A stretch of DNA of 64,000 nt from Streptomyces huiliensis (GTDB lineage Bacteria; Actinomycetota; Actinomycetes; Streptomycetales; Streptomycetaceae): contig NZ_JAIQLH010000029.1 of the NCBI RefSeq assembly GCF_020037025.1, positions 30,113 through 94,112 on the forward strand. Reading direction: 5' to 3'. Below, in pieces: positions 44,691 through 53,643 of the stretch; positions within the stretch are counted from its first letter, which is position 1, and each line of letters opens with the position of its first letter. The position numbers and the translations under genes were made by a program. The notes under the pieces were generated by a model, which was given only the letters and a program-made list of their open reading frames with translations, had not been told where the DNA came from and ran no database searches.

Positions 44691-44894
44691 GGTTTCGTCA
44701 GGCTCCGTGGGATGGGCGGTCAGGGCGTGGGGCGACTACCCATGCTAGCGAGCGCCCGCCGGATCCGGCCGGGGGCCGGGTGAATACCGGACGAACGCCC
44801 GCCGCCCCGCCCGCCACGCTCTCGTGGCCGGTCGTATTGGATGATCGTCCAAGCCGAGGCCCGACCCGGTCGTGCGTACGGATACCCTGTTGGC

Positions 44895-46034
44895 GTGACG
44901 TTCCCGGTAGTCGGCATGGTCGGCGGCGGTCAGCTCGCCCGTATGACCCACGAGGCGGGTATCCCCCTCGGCATCAGATTCAAGCTGCTCAGTGACACTC
45001 CGCAGGACTCGGCGGCGCAGGTCGCGAACGAGGTGGTGGTGGGGGATTACCGCGACCTCGACACCCTTCGTGCGTTCGCACAAGGCTGCGATGTGATCAC
45101 CTTCGATCACGAACACGTTCCGACCGAGCACCTACGGGCCCTGGAGGCGGACGGCATCCCCGTCCGCCCGGGGCCCGACGCGTTGGTGCACGCCCAGGAC
45201 AAGGGTGTGATGCGCGCGAAGCTCACGGAGATCGAGGTCCCCTGCCCCCGCCACCGCATCGTGGCCGATCCGGCCGACGTCGAGCGGTTCGCCGCCGAGG
45301 GCGACGGCTGGCCGGTCGTCCTCAAGACCGTGCGCGGCGGCTACGACGGCAAGGGCGTGTGGGTGGTCCGCGACACCGCCGGCGCGGCGGACGCCTTCCG
45401 TGCCGGGGTGCCCGTCCTCGCCGAGGAGAAGGTCGACTTCGTCCGCGAGCTCGCGGCCAACGTCGTCCGTTCCCCGCACGGCCAGGCCGTCGCGTACCCG
45501 GTCGTGGAGTCGATCCAGGTCGACGGCGTCTGCGACACGGTCATCGCCCCCGCGCCCGGCCTCTCCGCCGAGCTCTCGGCCGAGGCCCAGCAGCTCGCCC
45601 TGCGCGTCGCCCAGGAGCTGGGCGTCGTCGGCCACCTGGCCGTCGAGCTGTTCGAGACCCGGGACGGCCGGATCCTCGTCAACGAGCTGGCCATGCGGCC
45701 CCACAACTCCGGCCACTGGACCCAGGACGGCGCGGTCACCTCGCAGTTCGCCAACCACGTCCGGGCCGTTCTCGACCTGCCGCTCGGCGACCCGCGCCCG
45801 CGCGCCCGGTGGACGGTCATGGCCAATGTTCTGGGCGGCGATTATCCGGACATGTATTCCGCGTACCTCCATTGCATGGCACGCGACCCGGGCCTGAAGA
45901 TCCATATGTACGGCAAGGACGTCAAGCCCGGCCGCAAGGTCGGACACGTCAACACCTACGGCGACGACCTGGACGACGTGCGCGAGCGCGCGGCCCACGC
46001 CGCCGGATACCTGCGAGGGACGATCACCGAATGA
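44895..46034 (+). CDS. purK: N5-carboxyaminoimidazole ribonucleotide synthase
   Basis: A 379-residue ATP-grasp enzyme making N5-CAIR from AIR, bicarbonate and [56 protein letters not shown] and [20 protein letters not shown] are typical PurK motifs. GTG 44895 begins the family N-terminus. No Shine-Dalgarno is present, while TACCCT (44883-44888) ends 6 bp before it, so translation is probably leaderless. The stop overlaps the purE start (ATGA). Confidence 0.96.
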   Translation: MTFPVVGMVGGGQLARMTHEAGIPLGIRFKLLSDTPQDSAAQVANEVVVGDYRDLDTLRAFAQGCDVITFDHEHVPTEHLRALEADGIPVRPGPDALVHAQDKGVMRAKLTEIEVPCPRHRIVADPADVERFAAEGDGWPVVLKTVRGGYDGKGVWVVRDTAGAADAFRAGVPVLAEEKVDFVRELAANVVRSPHGQAVAYPVVESIQVDGVCDTVIAPAPGLSAELSAEAQQLALRVAQELGVVGHLAVELFETRDGRILVNELAMRPHNSGHWTQDGAVTSQFANHVRAVLDLPLGDPRPRARWTVMANVLGGDYPDMYSAYLHCMARDPGLKIHMYGKDVKPGRKVGHVNTYGDDLDDVRERAAHAAGYLRGTITE

Positions 46035-46567
46035 GCAGCTCCCCCGGCGCCCCGGTCGTCGGCATCGTCATGGGCTCCGACTCCGACTGGCCCGTCATGG
46101 AGGCCGCGGCCGAGGCCCTGGCCGAGTTCGAGGTCCCGTACGAGGTCGACGTCGTCTCCGCGCACCGGATGCCCCGCGAGATGGTGTCCTACGGGGAGCG
46201 GGCCGCCGACCGCGGCCTCAAGGCGATCATCGCGGGCGCGGGCGGCGCGGCTCACCTGCCCGGCATGCTGGCCTCGGTGACGACCCTGCCGGTGATCGGC
46301 GTCCCGGTCCCGCTGAAGTACCTGGACGGCATGGACTCCCTCCTGTCCATCGTCCAGATGCCGGCCGGCGTCCCCGTCGCCACCGTCTCCGTCGGCGGCG
46401 CCCGCAACGCGGGCCTGCTCGCCGTGCGCATGCTCGCCGCGCACGACGACGGACTGCGCGCCCGGATGGCCCGCTTCCAGGAGGAGCTCAACGAGCAGGC
46501 GACGGAGAAGGGCCGCCGTCTGCGCGCCAAGGCGCAGGGCGACACCGGCTTCGGCTTCGGAAAGTAA
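46031..46567 (+). CDS. purE: N5-carboxyaminoimidazole ribonucleotide mutase
   Basis: A 178-residue class I PurE converting N5-CAIR to [24 protein letters not shown] (nucleotide site), [11 protein letters not shown] and [19 protein letters not shown] are the family motifs. Length and coupling to purK (4-nt overlap) are standard. Confidence 0.97.
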   Translation: MSSSPGAPVVGIVMGSDSDWPVMEAAAEALAEFEVPYEVDVVSAHRMPREMVSYGERAADRGLKAIIAGAGGAAHLPGMLASVTTLPVIGVPVPLKYLDGMDSLLSIVQMPAGVPVATVSVGGARNAGLLAVRMLAAHDDGLRARMARFQEELNEQATEKGRRLRAKAQGDTGFGFGK

Positions 46568-46577
46568 GGGGACGGAC

Positions 46578-47768
46578 GTGACGGAACCGCTCGACCGCGC
46601 GCGCGAACTGCTGGCCGCCCACCCGATCGTCGACGGCCACAACGACCTCCCCTGGGCGCTGCGCGAACAGGTCTCCTACGACCTCGACCGCCGCGACATC
46701 GCCACCGACCAGAGCGCCGCCGGCCTCCACACCGACCTCCCCCGGCTGCGCGCCGGCGGGGTCGGCGCCCAGTTCTGGTCCGTCTACGTGCGCAGCGACA
46801 TGGCCGGGGACGACGCGGTGAGCGCCACCCTCGAACAGATCGACGTCGTCCGCCGCCTGGCCGACCGCCACCCGGCGGACCTGCGCCTCGCCTTCACCGC
46901 CGACGACATGGAGGCCGCGCGCGCCGAGGGCCGCATCGCCTCCCTGATGGGCGCCGAGGGCGGACACAGCATCAACTGCTCCCTCGCCACCCTGCGCGCC
47001 CTGTACGCCCTGGGCGTGCGCTACATGACCCTCACCCACAACGACAACATCCCGTGGGCCGACTCCGCCACCGACGAACCGCGCGCCGGCGGCCTCACCC
47101 GCTTCGGCGAGGAGGTCGTGCGCGAGATGAACCGCCTCGGCATGCTCGTCGACCTCTCCCACGTCTCCGCCGACACGATGCGCGACGCCCTGCGCGTCAG
47201 CGAGGCGCCGGTCGTCTTCTCCCACTCCTCCGCCCGCGCGGTCTGCGACCACCCGCGCAACGTCCCCGACGACGTCCTGGCCTCCCTGGCGGCCAACGGC
47301 GGCATCGCCATGGTCACCTTCGTCCCCAAGTTCGTCCTCCCGGAGGCCGTGGCCTGGACCCGCGCGGCCGACGAGAACATGCGCGCCCACGGCTTCCACC
47401 ACCTCGACACCACCCCCGAGGCGATGGCCGTCCACCAGGCCTTCGAGGCCGGGCATCCGCGCCCGGTCGCGACGGCGGCGACGGTCGCGGACCACTTGGA
47501 CCACATGCGGGAGGTCGCCGGGGTCGACCACATCGGCATCGGCGGGGACTTCGACGGGACGGCCTTCACGCCGTCGGACCTGTCGGATGTCGCGGGGTAT
47601 CCGAACCTGATCGCGGAGCTGCTGCGGCGGGGTTGGTCGGAGGACGACCTGGCGAAGCTGACGTGGAAGAACGCGGTGCGGGTGTTGCGGGAGGCGGAGG
47701 CGGTTTCCCGGACCGTTGCCGCGCGCCGCGGGCCTTCGATCGCGACGATCGGTCAGTTGGACGGGTAA
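46578..47768 (+). CDS. membrane dipeptidase (renal dipeptidase family, M19)
   Basis: A 396-residue zinc dipeptidase. Metal ligands are visible in [46 protein letters not shown] and [32 protein letters not shown] completes the site. It lacks a signal peptide, so it is probably cytoplasmic despite the family name. It starts 10 bp after purE. A structurally studied S. coelicolor dipeptidase sits next to purE in the same way (recollection). Confidence 0.95.
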   Translation: MTEPLDRARELLAAHPIVDGHNDLPWALREQVSYDLDRRDIATDQSAAGLHTDLPRLRAGGVGAQFWSVYVRSDMAGDDAVSATLEQIDVVRRLADRHPADLRLAFTADDMEAARAEGRIASLMGAEGGHSINCSLATLRALYALGVRYMTLTHNDNIPWADSATDEPRAGGLTRFGEEVVREMNRLGMLVDLSHVSADTMRDALRVSEAPVVFSHSSARAVCDHPRNVPDDVLASLAANGGIAMVTFVPKFVLPEAVAWTRAADENMRAHGFHHLDTTPEAMAVHQAFEAGHPRPVATAATVADHLDHMREVAGVDHIGIGGDFDGTAFTPSDLSDVAGYPNLIAELLRRGWSEDDLAKLTWKNAVRVLREAEAVSRTVAARRGPSIATIGQLDG

Positions 47769-47771
47769 CCG

Positions 47772-47915
47772 CGCTCCGCGCGGTTGTCCTCAAATGCCGG
47801 ACGGGCCATATCAGCCCGTCCGGCATTTGAGGACGAGCGGCGAAGCCGCGAAAGGGGGTCTGGGGCGCAGCCCCAGGAAACGGCGAAGGGGAGGGACTGG
47901 GGCACGCCCGCCCGA
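47772..47915. repeat. dispersed intergenic element, copy E, acting as terminator
   Basis: The central palindrome has perfect 21-bp arms (47786-47806 and 47814-47834) with a CATATCA loop. It is followed by GCGGCGAAGCCGC, the hairpin TCTGGGGC-gca-GCCCCAGGA and the tail AACGGCGAAGGGGAGGGACT. It lies between convergent dipeptidase and UDP-sugar dehydrogenase genes. Confidence 0.9.
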
Positions 47916-47919
47916 AGGG

Positions 47920-49260
47920 CTAAGCCCGCGGCCGACCCATCGCCCGGAACGACCACCCGGCGGCCCGCCAGACGTCAGCGGACAACGCGTTGCGCCCATC
48001 CAGAATCTGCGGCGCGGCCACAACCTCCCGCAGGGCGGAAGGATCAAGCTTCCGGAACTCGGCCCACTCGGTCAGGTGCAACACCACGTGCGCCCCCCGA
48101 CAAGCCTCCGCCGCACTGTCCGCGTAAGCGAGCGTCGGAAACACCCGCCGAGCGTTCTCCATCCCCTTGGGGTCGTAAACGGTCACCTGACCACCCTGCA
48201 GATGGATCTGCCCGGCGACATTGAGCGCAGGCGAATCCCGCACGTCGTCCGAATCCGGCTTGAAAGTGGCCCCGAGCACGGCGACCCGCCGCCCGAGGAA
48301 CCCACCCCCCACCGCCTCACGGGCGAGCTCGACCATGTGCCCGCGCCGCCGCATGTTGATGGAGTCGACCTCGCGCAGGAAAGTGAGCGCCTGATCGGCA
48401 CCCAGTTCCCCCGCCCGCGCCATGAAGGCCCGGATGTCCTTGGGCAGGCACCCTCCGCCGAAGCCGATGCCGGCGCGCAGGAACTTCTTCCCGATCCGCT
48501 CGTCGTGTCCTATGGCCTCGGCGAGCTTGGCCACGTCGCCGTCGGCCGCCTCGCACACCTCGGCCATCGCGTTGATGAACGAGATCTTCGTGGCGAGGAA
48601 GGAGTTGGCGGCGGTCTTCACCAGCTCGGCGGTCGGGTAGTCGGTGACGACGAACGGCGAGCCCTCGCCGACCGGCGTCGCGTACACCTCGCGCAGCACC
48701 TTCTCGGCGCGCTCGCCCTCGACGCCGACGACGATGCGGTCGGGGTGCAGGGTGTCCTGGACGGCGAAGCCCTCGCGCAGGAACTCGGGGTTCCAGGCGA
48801 GCTCCACCTCCTCCCCGGCAGGGGCGAGTTCGACGAGCTTCCGGGCGAGCCGGGCGGCGGAGCCGACGGGCACGGTGGACTTGCCGACGACCAGCGCGGG
48901 CCGGCGCAGCCGCGGGGCGAGCGAGGCGATGGCGGCGTCCACGTAGGACATGTCGCAGGCGTACTCGCCGTGCTTCTGCGGGGTGTTCACGCAGACGAAG
49001 TGGACGTCGCCGAACTCGGCGACCTCGTCCCAGTCGGTGGTGAAGCGCAGCCGTCCGCTGGACCCCTCCAGCCCCGTGACGTGCTTGCGCAGCAGCTCCT
49101 CCAGCCCCGGCTCGTACATGGGCACCTCGGCCCGCCCGAGCATCTCGACCTTCTCCGGGACCACGTCCAGGCCCAGCACCTCGAAACCGAGCTCGGCCAT
49201 GGCCGCCGCGTGGGTGGCGCCGAGGTAGCCGGTGCCGATCACCGTGATCTTGGGGGCCAT
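47920..49260 (-). CDS. UDP-glucose 6-dehydrogenase-type nucleotide-sugar dehydrogenase
   Basis: A 446-residue UDP-glucose/GDP-mannose dehydrogenase family enzyme (four-electron, NAD+-dependent oxidation of a sugar C6 alcohol to a carboxylate). The Rossmann motif is VIGTGYLGATHAAAMAELG. STVPVGSA and FLREGFAVQDTLHPDRIVVG are also present; AGIGFGGGCLPKD carries the catalytic cysteine; ATFKPDSDDVRDSP opens the C-terminal domain. GGAG lies 5 bp before the ATG. The product could feed exopolysaccharide or teichuronic-type polymers attached by LCP proteins downstream, an inference. Confidence 0.94.
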   Translation of the reverse strand: MAPKITVIGTGYLGATHAAAMAELGFEVLGLDVVPEKVEMLGRAEVPMYEPGLEELLRKHVTGLEGSSGRLRFTTDWDEVAEFGDVHFVCVNTPQKHGEYACDMSYVDAAIASLAPRLRRPALVVGKSTVPVGSAARLARKLVELAPAGEEVELAWNPEFLREGFAVQDTLHPDRIVVGVEGERAEKVLREVYATPVGEGSPFVVTDYPTAELVKTAANSFLATKISFINAMAEVCEAADGDVAKLAEAIGHDERIGKKFLRAGIGFGGGCLPKDIRAFMARAGELGADQALTFLREVDSINMRRRGHMVELAREAVGGGFLGRRVAVLGATFKPDSDDVRDSPALNVAGQIHLQGGQVTVYDPKGMENARRVFPTLAYADSAAEACRGAHVVLHLTEWAEFRKLDPSALREVVAAPQILDGRNALSADVWRAAGWSFRAMGRPRA

Positions 49261-49388
49261 GCGTGCTCCAGGTACGTACGGGCGTGCTGACTGCGTGGCC
49301 CGAGCATAGTCCGGGGCGGTCCGGGGGAGATTCCCGGTGATCCGGCGCTGTCGGCAAGCTCACGTATCCCCGTCCGGGCCCGCGCCCC

Positions 49389-49416
49389 TAGAATCATGGT
49401 TACTAAACGGTAGTTA
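49389..49416 (+). promoter_or_regulatory. candidate -10 and operator before the acyl-CoA dehydrogenase
   Basis: TAGAAT (49389-49394) is a near-consensus -10. Just downstream, over the expected start site, lies an A/T-rich dyad, GGTTACTAAACGGTAGTTAAC (arms GTTACTAAAC/GGTAGTTAAC, imperfect). It is out of character with the GC-rich surroundings and fits a repressor site for a fatty-acid catabolism gene. No good -35 is seen. Confidence 0.45.
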
Positions 49417-49435
49417 ACGCTCTGGGGAGTTCGCC

Positions 49436-50593
49436 TTGGCGGGAAACAAGGACTTCGACCTGTACCGGCCGTCCGAGGAGCACGACGAGCTCCGCAAGGT
49501 CGTTCGCTCGCTCGCCGAGGCGAAGATCGCGCCGTTCGCCGCGGCGGTGGACGAGGAGGGTCGCTTTCCGCAGGAGGCGCGCGACGCGCTGACCGCGGCC
49601 GATCTGCACGCGGTGCACGTGCCCGAGGAGTTCGGCGGCGCGGGCGCCGACGCGCTCGCGACGGTGATCGTCATCGAGGAGGTGGCCCGTGTCTGCGCCT
49701 CCTCCTCCCTCATCCCGGCGGTCAACAAGCTCGGCTCGCTGCCGGTCGTCCTGTCCGGCTCCGAGGAGCTGAAGAAGAAGTACCTGGGCCCGCTCGCCAA
49801 GGGCGACGCGATGTTCTCGTACTGCCTCAGCGAGCCGGACGCCGGCTCGGACGCGGCCGGCATGAAGACGCGCGCCGTGCGCGACGGCGACTTCTGGGTC
49901 CTCAACGGCGTCAAGCGCTGGATCACCAACGCGGGCGTCAGCGAGTACTACACGGTCATGGCCGTGACCGACCCGGAGAAGCGCTCCAAGGGCATCTCCG
50001 CGTTCGTCGTCGAGAAGTCGGACGAGGGCGTCTCCTTCGGCGCGCCGGAGAAGAAGCTCGGCATCAAGGGCTCGCCGACCCGCGAGGTCTACCTCGACAA
50101 CGTCCGCATCCCCGCCGACCGCATGATCGGCGAGGAGGGCACGGGCTTCGCCACGGCGATGAAGACCCTGGACCACACCCGCATCACCATCGCGGCCCAG
50201 GCCCTCGGCATCGCCCAGGGCGCCCTCGACTACGCCAAGGGCTACGTCCAGGAGCGCAAGCAGTTCGGCAAGCCGATCGGCGACTTCCAGGGCGTCCAGT
50301 TCATGCTCGCCGACATGGCCATGAAGCTGGAGGCGGCCCGCCAGCTGACCTACTCGGCGGCGGCCAAGTCCGAGCGCCTCGACGACGACCTCACCTTCCA
50401 CGGCGCGGCGGCGAAGTGCTTCGCCTCGGACGCGGCCATGGAGATCACCACGGACGCCGTCCAGCTCCTCGGCGGCTACGGCTACACGCGCGACTACCCG
50501 CTGGAGCGGATGATGCGCGACGCGAAGATCACGCAGATCTACGAGGGCACGAACCAGGTCCAGCGCATCGTCATGGCGCGCAACCTGCCGTAA
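49436..50593 (+). CDS. acyl-CoA dehydrogenase
   Basis: A 385-residue FAD enzyme for alpha,beta-desaturation of acyl-CoA. YCLSEPDAGSDAAGMKTRAV and WITNAGVSEYYTVMAV are FAD-binding; QALGIAQGALDYAKGYVQER and the C-terminal AVQLLGGYGYTRDYPLERMM, KITQIYEGTNQVQRIVMAR are signature 2, with the catalytic Glu in IYEGT. The TTG start has GGGGAG upstream and gives the expected N-terminus. A hairpin follows the stop. Confidence 0.95.
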   Translation: MAGNKDFDLYRPSEEHDELRKVVRSLAEAKIAPFAAAVDEEGRFPQEARDALTAADLHAVHVPEEFGGAGADALATVIVIEEVARVCASSSLIPAVNKLGSLPVVLSGSEELKKKYLGPLAKGDAMFSYCLSEPDAGSDAAGMKTRAVRDGDFWVLNGVKRWITNAGVSEYYTVMAVTDPEKRSKGISAFVVEKSDEGVSFGAPEKKLGIKGSPTREVYLDNVRIPADRMIGEEGTGFATAMKTLDHTRITIAAQALGIAQGALDYAKGYVQERKQFGKPIGDFQGVQFMLADMAMKLEAARQLTYSAAAKSERLDDDLTFHGAAAKCFASDAAMEITTDAVQLLGGYGYTRDYPLERMMRDAKITQIYEGTNQVQRIVMARNLP

Positions 50594-50600
50594 CGACGGC

Positions 50601-50636
50601 GCGAGCGCCCCGGCCGCAACCGGCCCGGGCGCTCGC
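50601..50636. terminator. terminator hairpin after acyl-CoA dehydrogenase
   Basis: GCGAGCGCCC (50601-50610) pairs with GGGCGCTCGC (50627-50636), with further CGG/CCG pairing inside. It lies between the convergent acyl-CoA dehydrogenase and the small-gene operon. Confidence 0.85.
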
Positions 50637-50640
50637 GGCC

Positions 50641-50835
50641 TCACCCGACGCCGACTCCGGCCTGCGCCTTGATCGTCTCCACGGCGTCCTCGGTCAGCCA
50701 GCGCAGGGGGACCACGGTCCACCTGTCACGCTTGCGCATGACCACGGCCTTGCCGTCCCTGGTCCGTCCGACGTGCACGAAGCCGTGGTCACGACGCAGG
50801 TCCTTCGCCAGGCTCTCGCCGTGGATCACCGGCAC
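50641..50835 (-). CDS. small basic hypothetical protein, 64 aa
   Basis: Product begins MPVIHGESLAKDLRRDHGFV and ends WLTEDAVETIKAQAGVGVG. The GTG start shares one base with the TAG stop of the 44-residue gene before it, so the two are translationally coupled. No domain recognised. Last of a five-gene run of small regulatory-looking genes. Confidence 0.6.
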   Translation of the reverse strand: MPVIHGESLAKDLRRDHGFVHVGRTRDGKAVVMRKRDRWTVVPLRWLTEDAVETIKAQAGVGVG

Positions 50836-50969
50836 TACTTCCCTTCGCGGTCCTCGTCGTCGGCCATGCTGCTGTGGACGTTCCCGTTCTGGGAGACGCG
50901 GGTGTCCGGATCGGTCGCCTGGTCCTGATTCGTGTACGGGTCCCAGTCGTCTTCGTTCTTCTTACCCAT
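50835..50969 (-). CDS. small acidic hypothetical protein, 44 aa
   Basis: ATG 50969 has AGAAGGAGCG 7 bp upstream. The product MGKKNEDDWDPYTNQDQATD... ends MADDEDREGK, is highly acidic and Asn/Asp-rich, and is likely disordered. Stop and the next start overlap (TAGTG). It sits 134 bp after the XRE regulator gene on the same strand. Confidence 0.6.
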   Translation of the reverse strand: MGKKNEDDWDPYTNQDQATDPDTRVSQNGNVHSSMADDEDREGK

Positions 50970-51103
50970 CCTTGCGCTCCTTCTGCCGTCGAGTGGTCGG
51001 GCGGGGTGCGCCGGCCGCAAGCCGGAAGGCACGTACTCAGCCGCTGGACGTGCCTTCCGCTCCGGGGCACGGGACCAGAGTGGCGACGCGGCCGGGAGCC
51101 GGT

Positions 51104-51934
51104 CTAGGACGTTTCCTGTTCGCTCAAGAATTCGTCGCGGATGGCCTCGACCATGCTCCGCATCTCGTCCCCGGCTACCGCCGCTCGCGTGAAGCCCTCG
51201 AACTTCCGGACATAGAGCTCCACGTCTTTCGGCTCGGTGACGACCAGTTCGGCGTGGACGGTTTCCACGGTGACCAGACGGTCGTCCCTGATCACGAAAG
51301 CGTGATTGGCCACGTCGCTCTGCCGGGACCCCAGGGGAACCACACGGATGTCCACGTGGGAAAGCCGGGAAAGGGAAACGATCCGATCCAGCTGGGCGGC
51401 CAGCATCGGGCGGGGAACGATCTGCCAGCGGAGGGCCGACTCCGTAATGACGAAATGCAGTTCCTTGGCGTTGTCGTAGAGGACGGCCTGGCGTTCGAGC
51501 CTGCCGTCGATCGTTCGGGTGAGTGCGTCGTCGCCCAGGTCGTGGCGCCGCAGAACAGCCCTGACGTACTCCGCCGTCTGCAGCAAGCCGGGGATGAGAG
51601 CCGGCTGGAACAGGCGGAGAACCGACATCTGGGCTTCGAGCGCCTTGACGGCGTGCTGACCCTTGTGGACACCGGTCCGCCTCAGCAGCCGCCAGGCCGT
51701 CGCCTCCGTGGCCGCAGCGCGGGTGGCCTCCGTGTACTCCGCCTTGACCGCGTCGGACACGCCGATGGCAGTCAGGATGCGTTCCACATCGGTCGCGCTG
51801 GGGGCGAGCCTGGAGTTCTCGATCTTCGACAACTTCGAAGGAGACATGAGAGCACTGCGGGCGACTGCCTTGGCCTCCCTGCCGGATGCCTCACGCAGTG
51901 CCCGCAGTGCCGCGCCGAGCTGAGCTCCGTTCAC
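51104..51934 (-). CDS. XRE-family regulator with DUF5753 (Scr1/WhiJ type)
   Basis: About 276 residues. The N-terminal HTH_31/XRE domain (LGAALRALREASGREAKAVA; MSPSKLSKIENSRLAPSATD) precedes a DUF5753 domain (QPALIPGLLQTAEYVRAVL; FVITESALRWQIVPRPMLAA; VDIRVVPLGSRQSDVANHAF). This architecture is very common in Streptomyces next to small DUF397 partners, and includes WhiJ-like developmental regulators. GTG 51934 overlaps the DUF6879 stop (GTGA); the frame is open 6 codons more. Here the neighbours are DUF6879 and another small protein, not DUF397. Confidence 0.92.
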   Translation of the reverse strand: MNGAQLGAALRALREASGREAKAVARSALMSPSKLSKIENSRLAPSATDVERILTAIGVSDAVKAEYTEATRAAATEATAWRLLRRTGVHKGQHAVKALEAQMSVLRLFQPALIPGLLQTAEYVRAVLRRHDLGDDALTRTIDGRLERQAVLYDNAKELHFVITESALRWQIVPRPMLAAQLDRIVSLSRLSHVDIRVVPLGSRQSDVANHAFVIRDDRLVTVETVHAELVVTEPKDVELYVRKFEGFTRAAVAGDEMRSMVEAIRDEFLSEQETS

Positions 51935-52455
51935 TCGCCGTGTTTGGCCCACCAGTGCGCGAACGGCTCCGCATGGGCGAACGCGGTGTCCCGGTGCCGG
52001 ACGTACTCCTCCGCTGTGCCCTCGGGGAGCACCTCCGCTCCGAGGAAAGCCCCCTGATCGTCATATTGCATGACGGCAGCGGCCTCCGCGTCGAACAGCC
52101 AGAAGTCCGGGACCCCCGCCAGCGGATTGGGCCTGTCGGTGACGTCGAGGATGAAGAACTCTTCCCCTCCGGTCATGTTCTTCCGATAACCCCAGCCGAG
52201 TTCGTAACGAAGGTAGGCCGTCAGCGGACGCGTCAGTACGTGTACCCGCCAGACGCGCTTGCCGCGGACGGTGTGAGACCGGACTTCGGCCACCCAGTCG
52301 GCGTTGTAGTCGGTGGGTTGCGGTGCGCCGGAGAGGAACGCCTGATATGCGGCGGTGTTTCCCGACCTGCCGTAATCGTCCAGGGTCTCCAGCCGGAACG
52401 CTTCTTGCTCGAATTCTTCGAAGAGGTCGCCCAGACTTTTAGACGAGCTGCTCAC
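51931..52455 (-). CDS. DUF6879-family protein
   Basis: A 174-residue protein with the DUF6879 pattern: LGDLFEEFEQEAFRLETLDD, WVAEVRSHTVRGKRVWRVHV, LTRPLTAYLRYELGWGYRKN, EEFFILDVTDR and DFWLFDAEAAAVMQYDDQG. Function unknown. GTG 52455 lies inside the 3' end of the preceding small gene (17-nt overlap) and its own stop overlaps the XRE start, so all three are translationally linked. Confidence 0.85.
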   Translation of the reverse strand: MSSSSKSLGDLFEEFEQEAFRLETLDDYGRSGNTAAYQAFLSGAPQPTDYNADWVAEVRSHTVRGKRVWRVHVLTRPLTAYLRYELGWGYRKNMTGGEEFFILDVTDRPNPLAGVPDFWLFDAEAAAVMQYDDQGAFLGAEVLPEGTAEEYVRHRDTAFAHAEPFAHWWAKHGE

Positions 52456-52636
52456 GGATGACCTTCCGGATGAGCTCCATCGGGATCTCCACCAGGGTTT
52501 CGTGAGCGGGAATCTCGAGTCCGTGGTCGGTCGGCGTCTCGCCCTGCACGAGCAATGTGTCGCGGTCCGTCGTGTACAGAGCCGGGCAGTCCTTGAGGTC
52601 ACACGTGCTGGCCAGCAGCGTCGCCTTGAGCGTCAT
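52439..52636 (-). CDS. small conserved protein upstream of DUF6879, 65 aa
   Basis: ATG with AGGAGAGGG upstream. Product MTLKATLLASTCDLKDCPAL..., containing a C-x4-C pair and ending VEIPMELIRKVIREQLV. I recall similar proteins preceding DUF6879 genes in other streptomycetes; no function known. First gene of the module and divergent from the VOC gene, so its promoter lies in 52637-52836. Confidence 0.75.
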   Translation of the reverse strand: MTLKATLLASTCDLKDCPALYTTDRDTLLVQGETPTDHGLEIPAHETLVEIPMELIRKVIREQLV

Positions 52637-52836
52637 CGGTCCCTCTCCTGAGGTGTGCTCCCCGCGTGAACCCGATGCTTCCGGAGCCGTGACCCGAGGG
52701 TCAAGAAGTGCCGGTTGAGGGAACGGGAAACCGCGCACCGAACCGGCGCGGAGCGCCCAAGTGGCGCCCCCGCCCCACACCCCCCACCCTGGACACGACC
52801 CCTGGGGGGACCGCCGTGGGCCAGGAGGCGAGCGTC

Positions 52837-53619
52837 ATGCCTGAGGTACGTGAGACGTATGCGCCCGGAACGCCCTGCTGGGTGGATCTGATGGCGCCGG
52901 ACCAGCGGGCGGCGCTCGACTTCTACCGGGATCTGTTCGGGTGGCAGGGGGAGCCGGGGCCGCCGGAGACGGGCGGGTACGCGGTGTGCACGCTGGACGG
53001 GCGGGCCGTGGCGGGGATCGGGCCCGCGATGGCGCAGGAGGGGCAGCCCCCGCCGCCGACCGCGTGGACGACGTACCTCGCGGTGGCGGACGCCGACGCC
53101 ACGTCGGCAGCGGTCACGGAGCACGGGGGACGGGTGCTGATGCCCGGGATGGACGTGCTCACGTTCGGCAGGATGGCGGTGGTCGCGGACTCCACGGACG
53201 CCGTCTTCGGACTCTGGCAGACCCGGGACTTCTTCGGGTGCGAGGTGGTCAACGAGCCGGGCGCGGTGATCTGGAACGAGCTGAACACCTCCGACCCGGA
53301 GTCGGCGGGGACGTTCTACGCGGCCGCGCTGGGCATCGAGGCGACGCCGATGGAGGAGGCGCCCGGCTACTTCGCGCTGAAGGCGGGCGGGCGGCCGGTC
53401 GGCGGGATGCAGGGGCTGGAGCGGTTCCCCGAGGGCACGCCCTCGCACTGGCTGACGTACTTCGCCGTCGACGGCACGGACACCACGGTCGACGCGCTCG
53501 TCCGGGCGGGCGGCTCGGTCCTGGTACCGCCGTTCGACATGGTGGCGGGCCGGATGGCCGTGGTGTCCGACCCGCAGGGCGGGATCTTCGCCGTCATCCA
53601 GGGGGCGGAGCCGGCCTGA
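52837..53619 (+). CDS. VOC-superfamily (glyoxalase/bleomycin-resistance fold) protein
   Basis: A 260-residue protein made of two VOC modules: CWVDLMAPDQRAALDFYRDL in the first half and VIWNELNTSDPESAGTFYAA in the second, each ending in a DPxGxxF-like strand (SDPQGGIFAVIQ). AGGAGG lies 8 bp before the ATG. Such duplicated VOC proteins are usually of unknown substrate; some act as hydroxylase-like or resistance proteins. Convergent with an LCP gene. Confidence 0.9.
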   Translation: MPEVRETYAPGTPCWVDLMAPDQRAALDFYRDLFGWQGEPGPPETGGYAVCTLDGRAVAGIGPAMAQEGQPPPPTAWTTYLAVADADATSAAVTEHGGRVLMPGMDVLTFGRMAVVADSTDAVFGLWQTRDFFGCEVVNEPGAVIWNELNTSDPESAGTFYAAALGIEATPMEEAPGYFALKAGGRPVGGMQGLERFPEGTPSHWLTYFAVDGTDTTVDALVRAGGSVLVPPFDMVAGRMAVVSDPQGGIFAVIQGAEPA

Positions 53620-53643
53620 GCGCGGCCCCGCCCGGGGTGAGCG

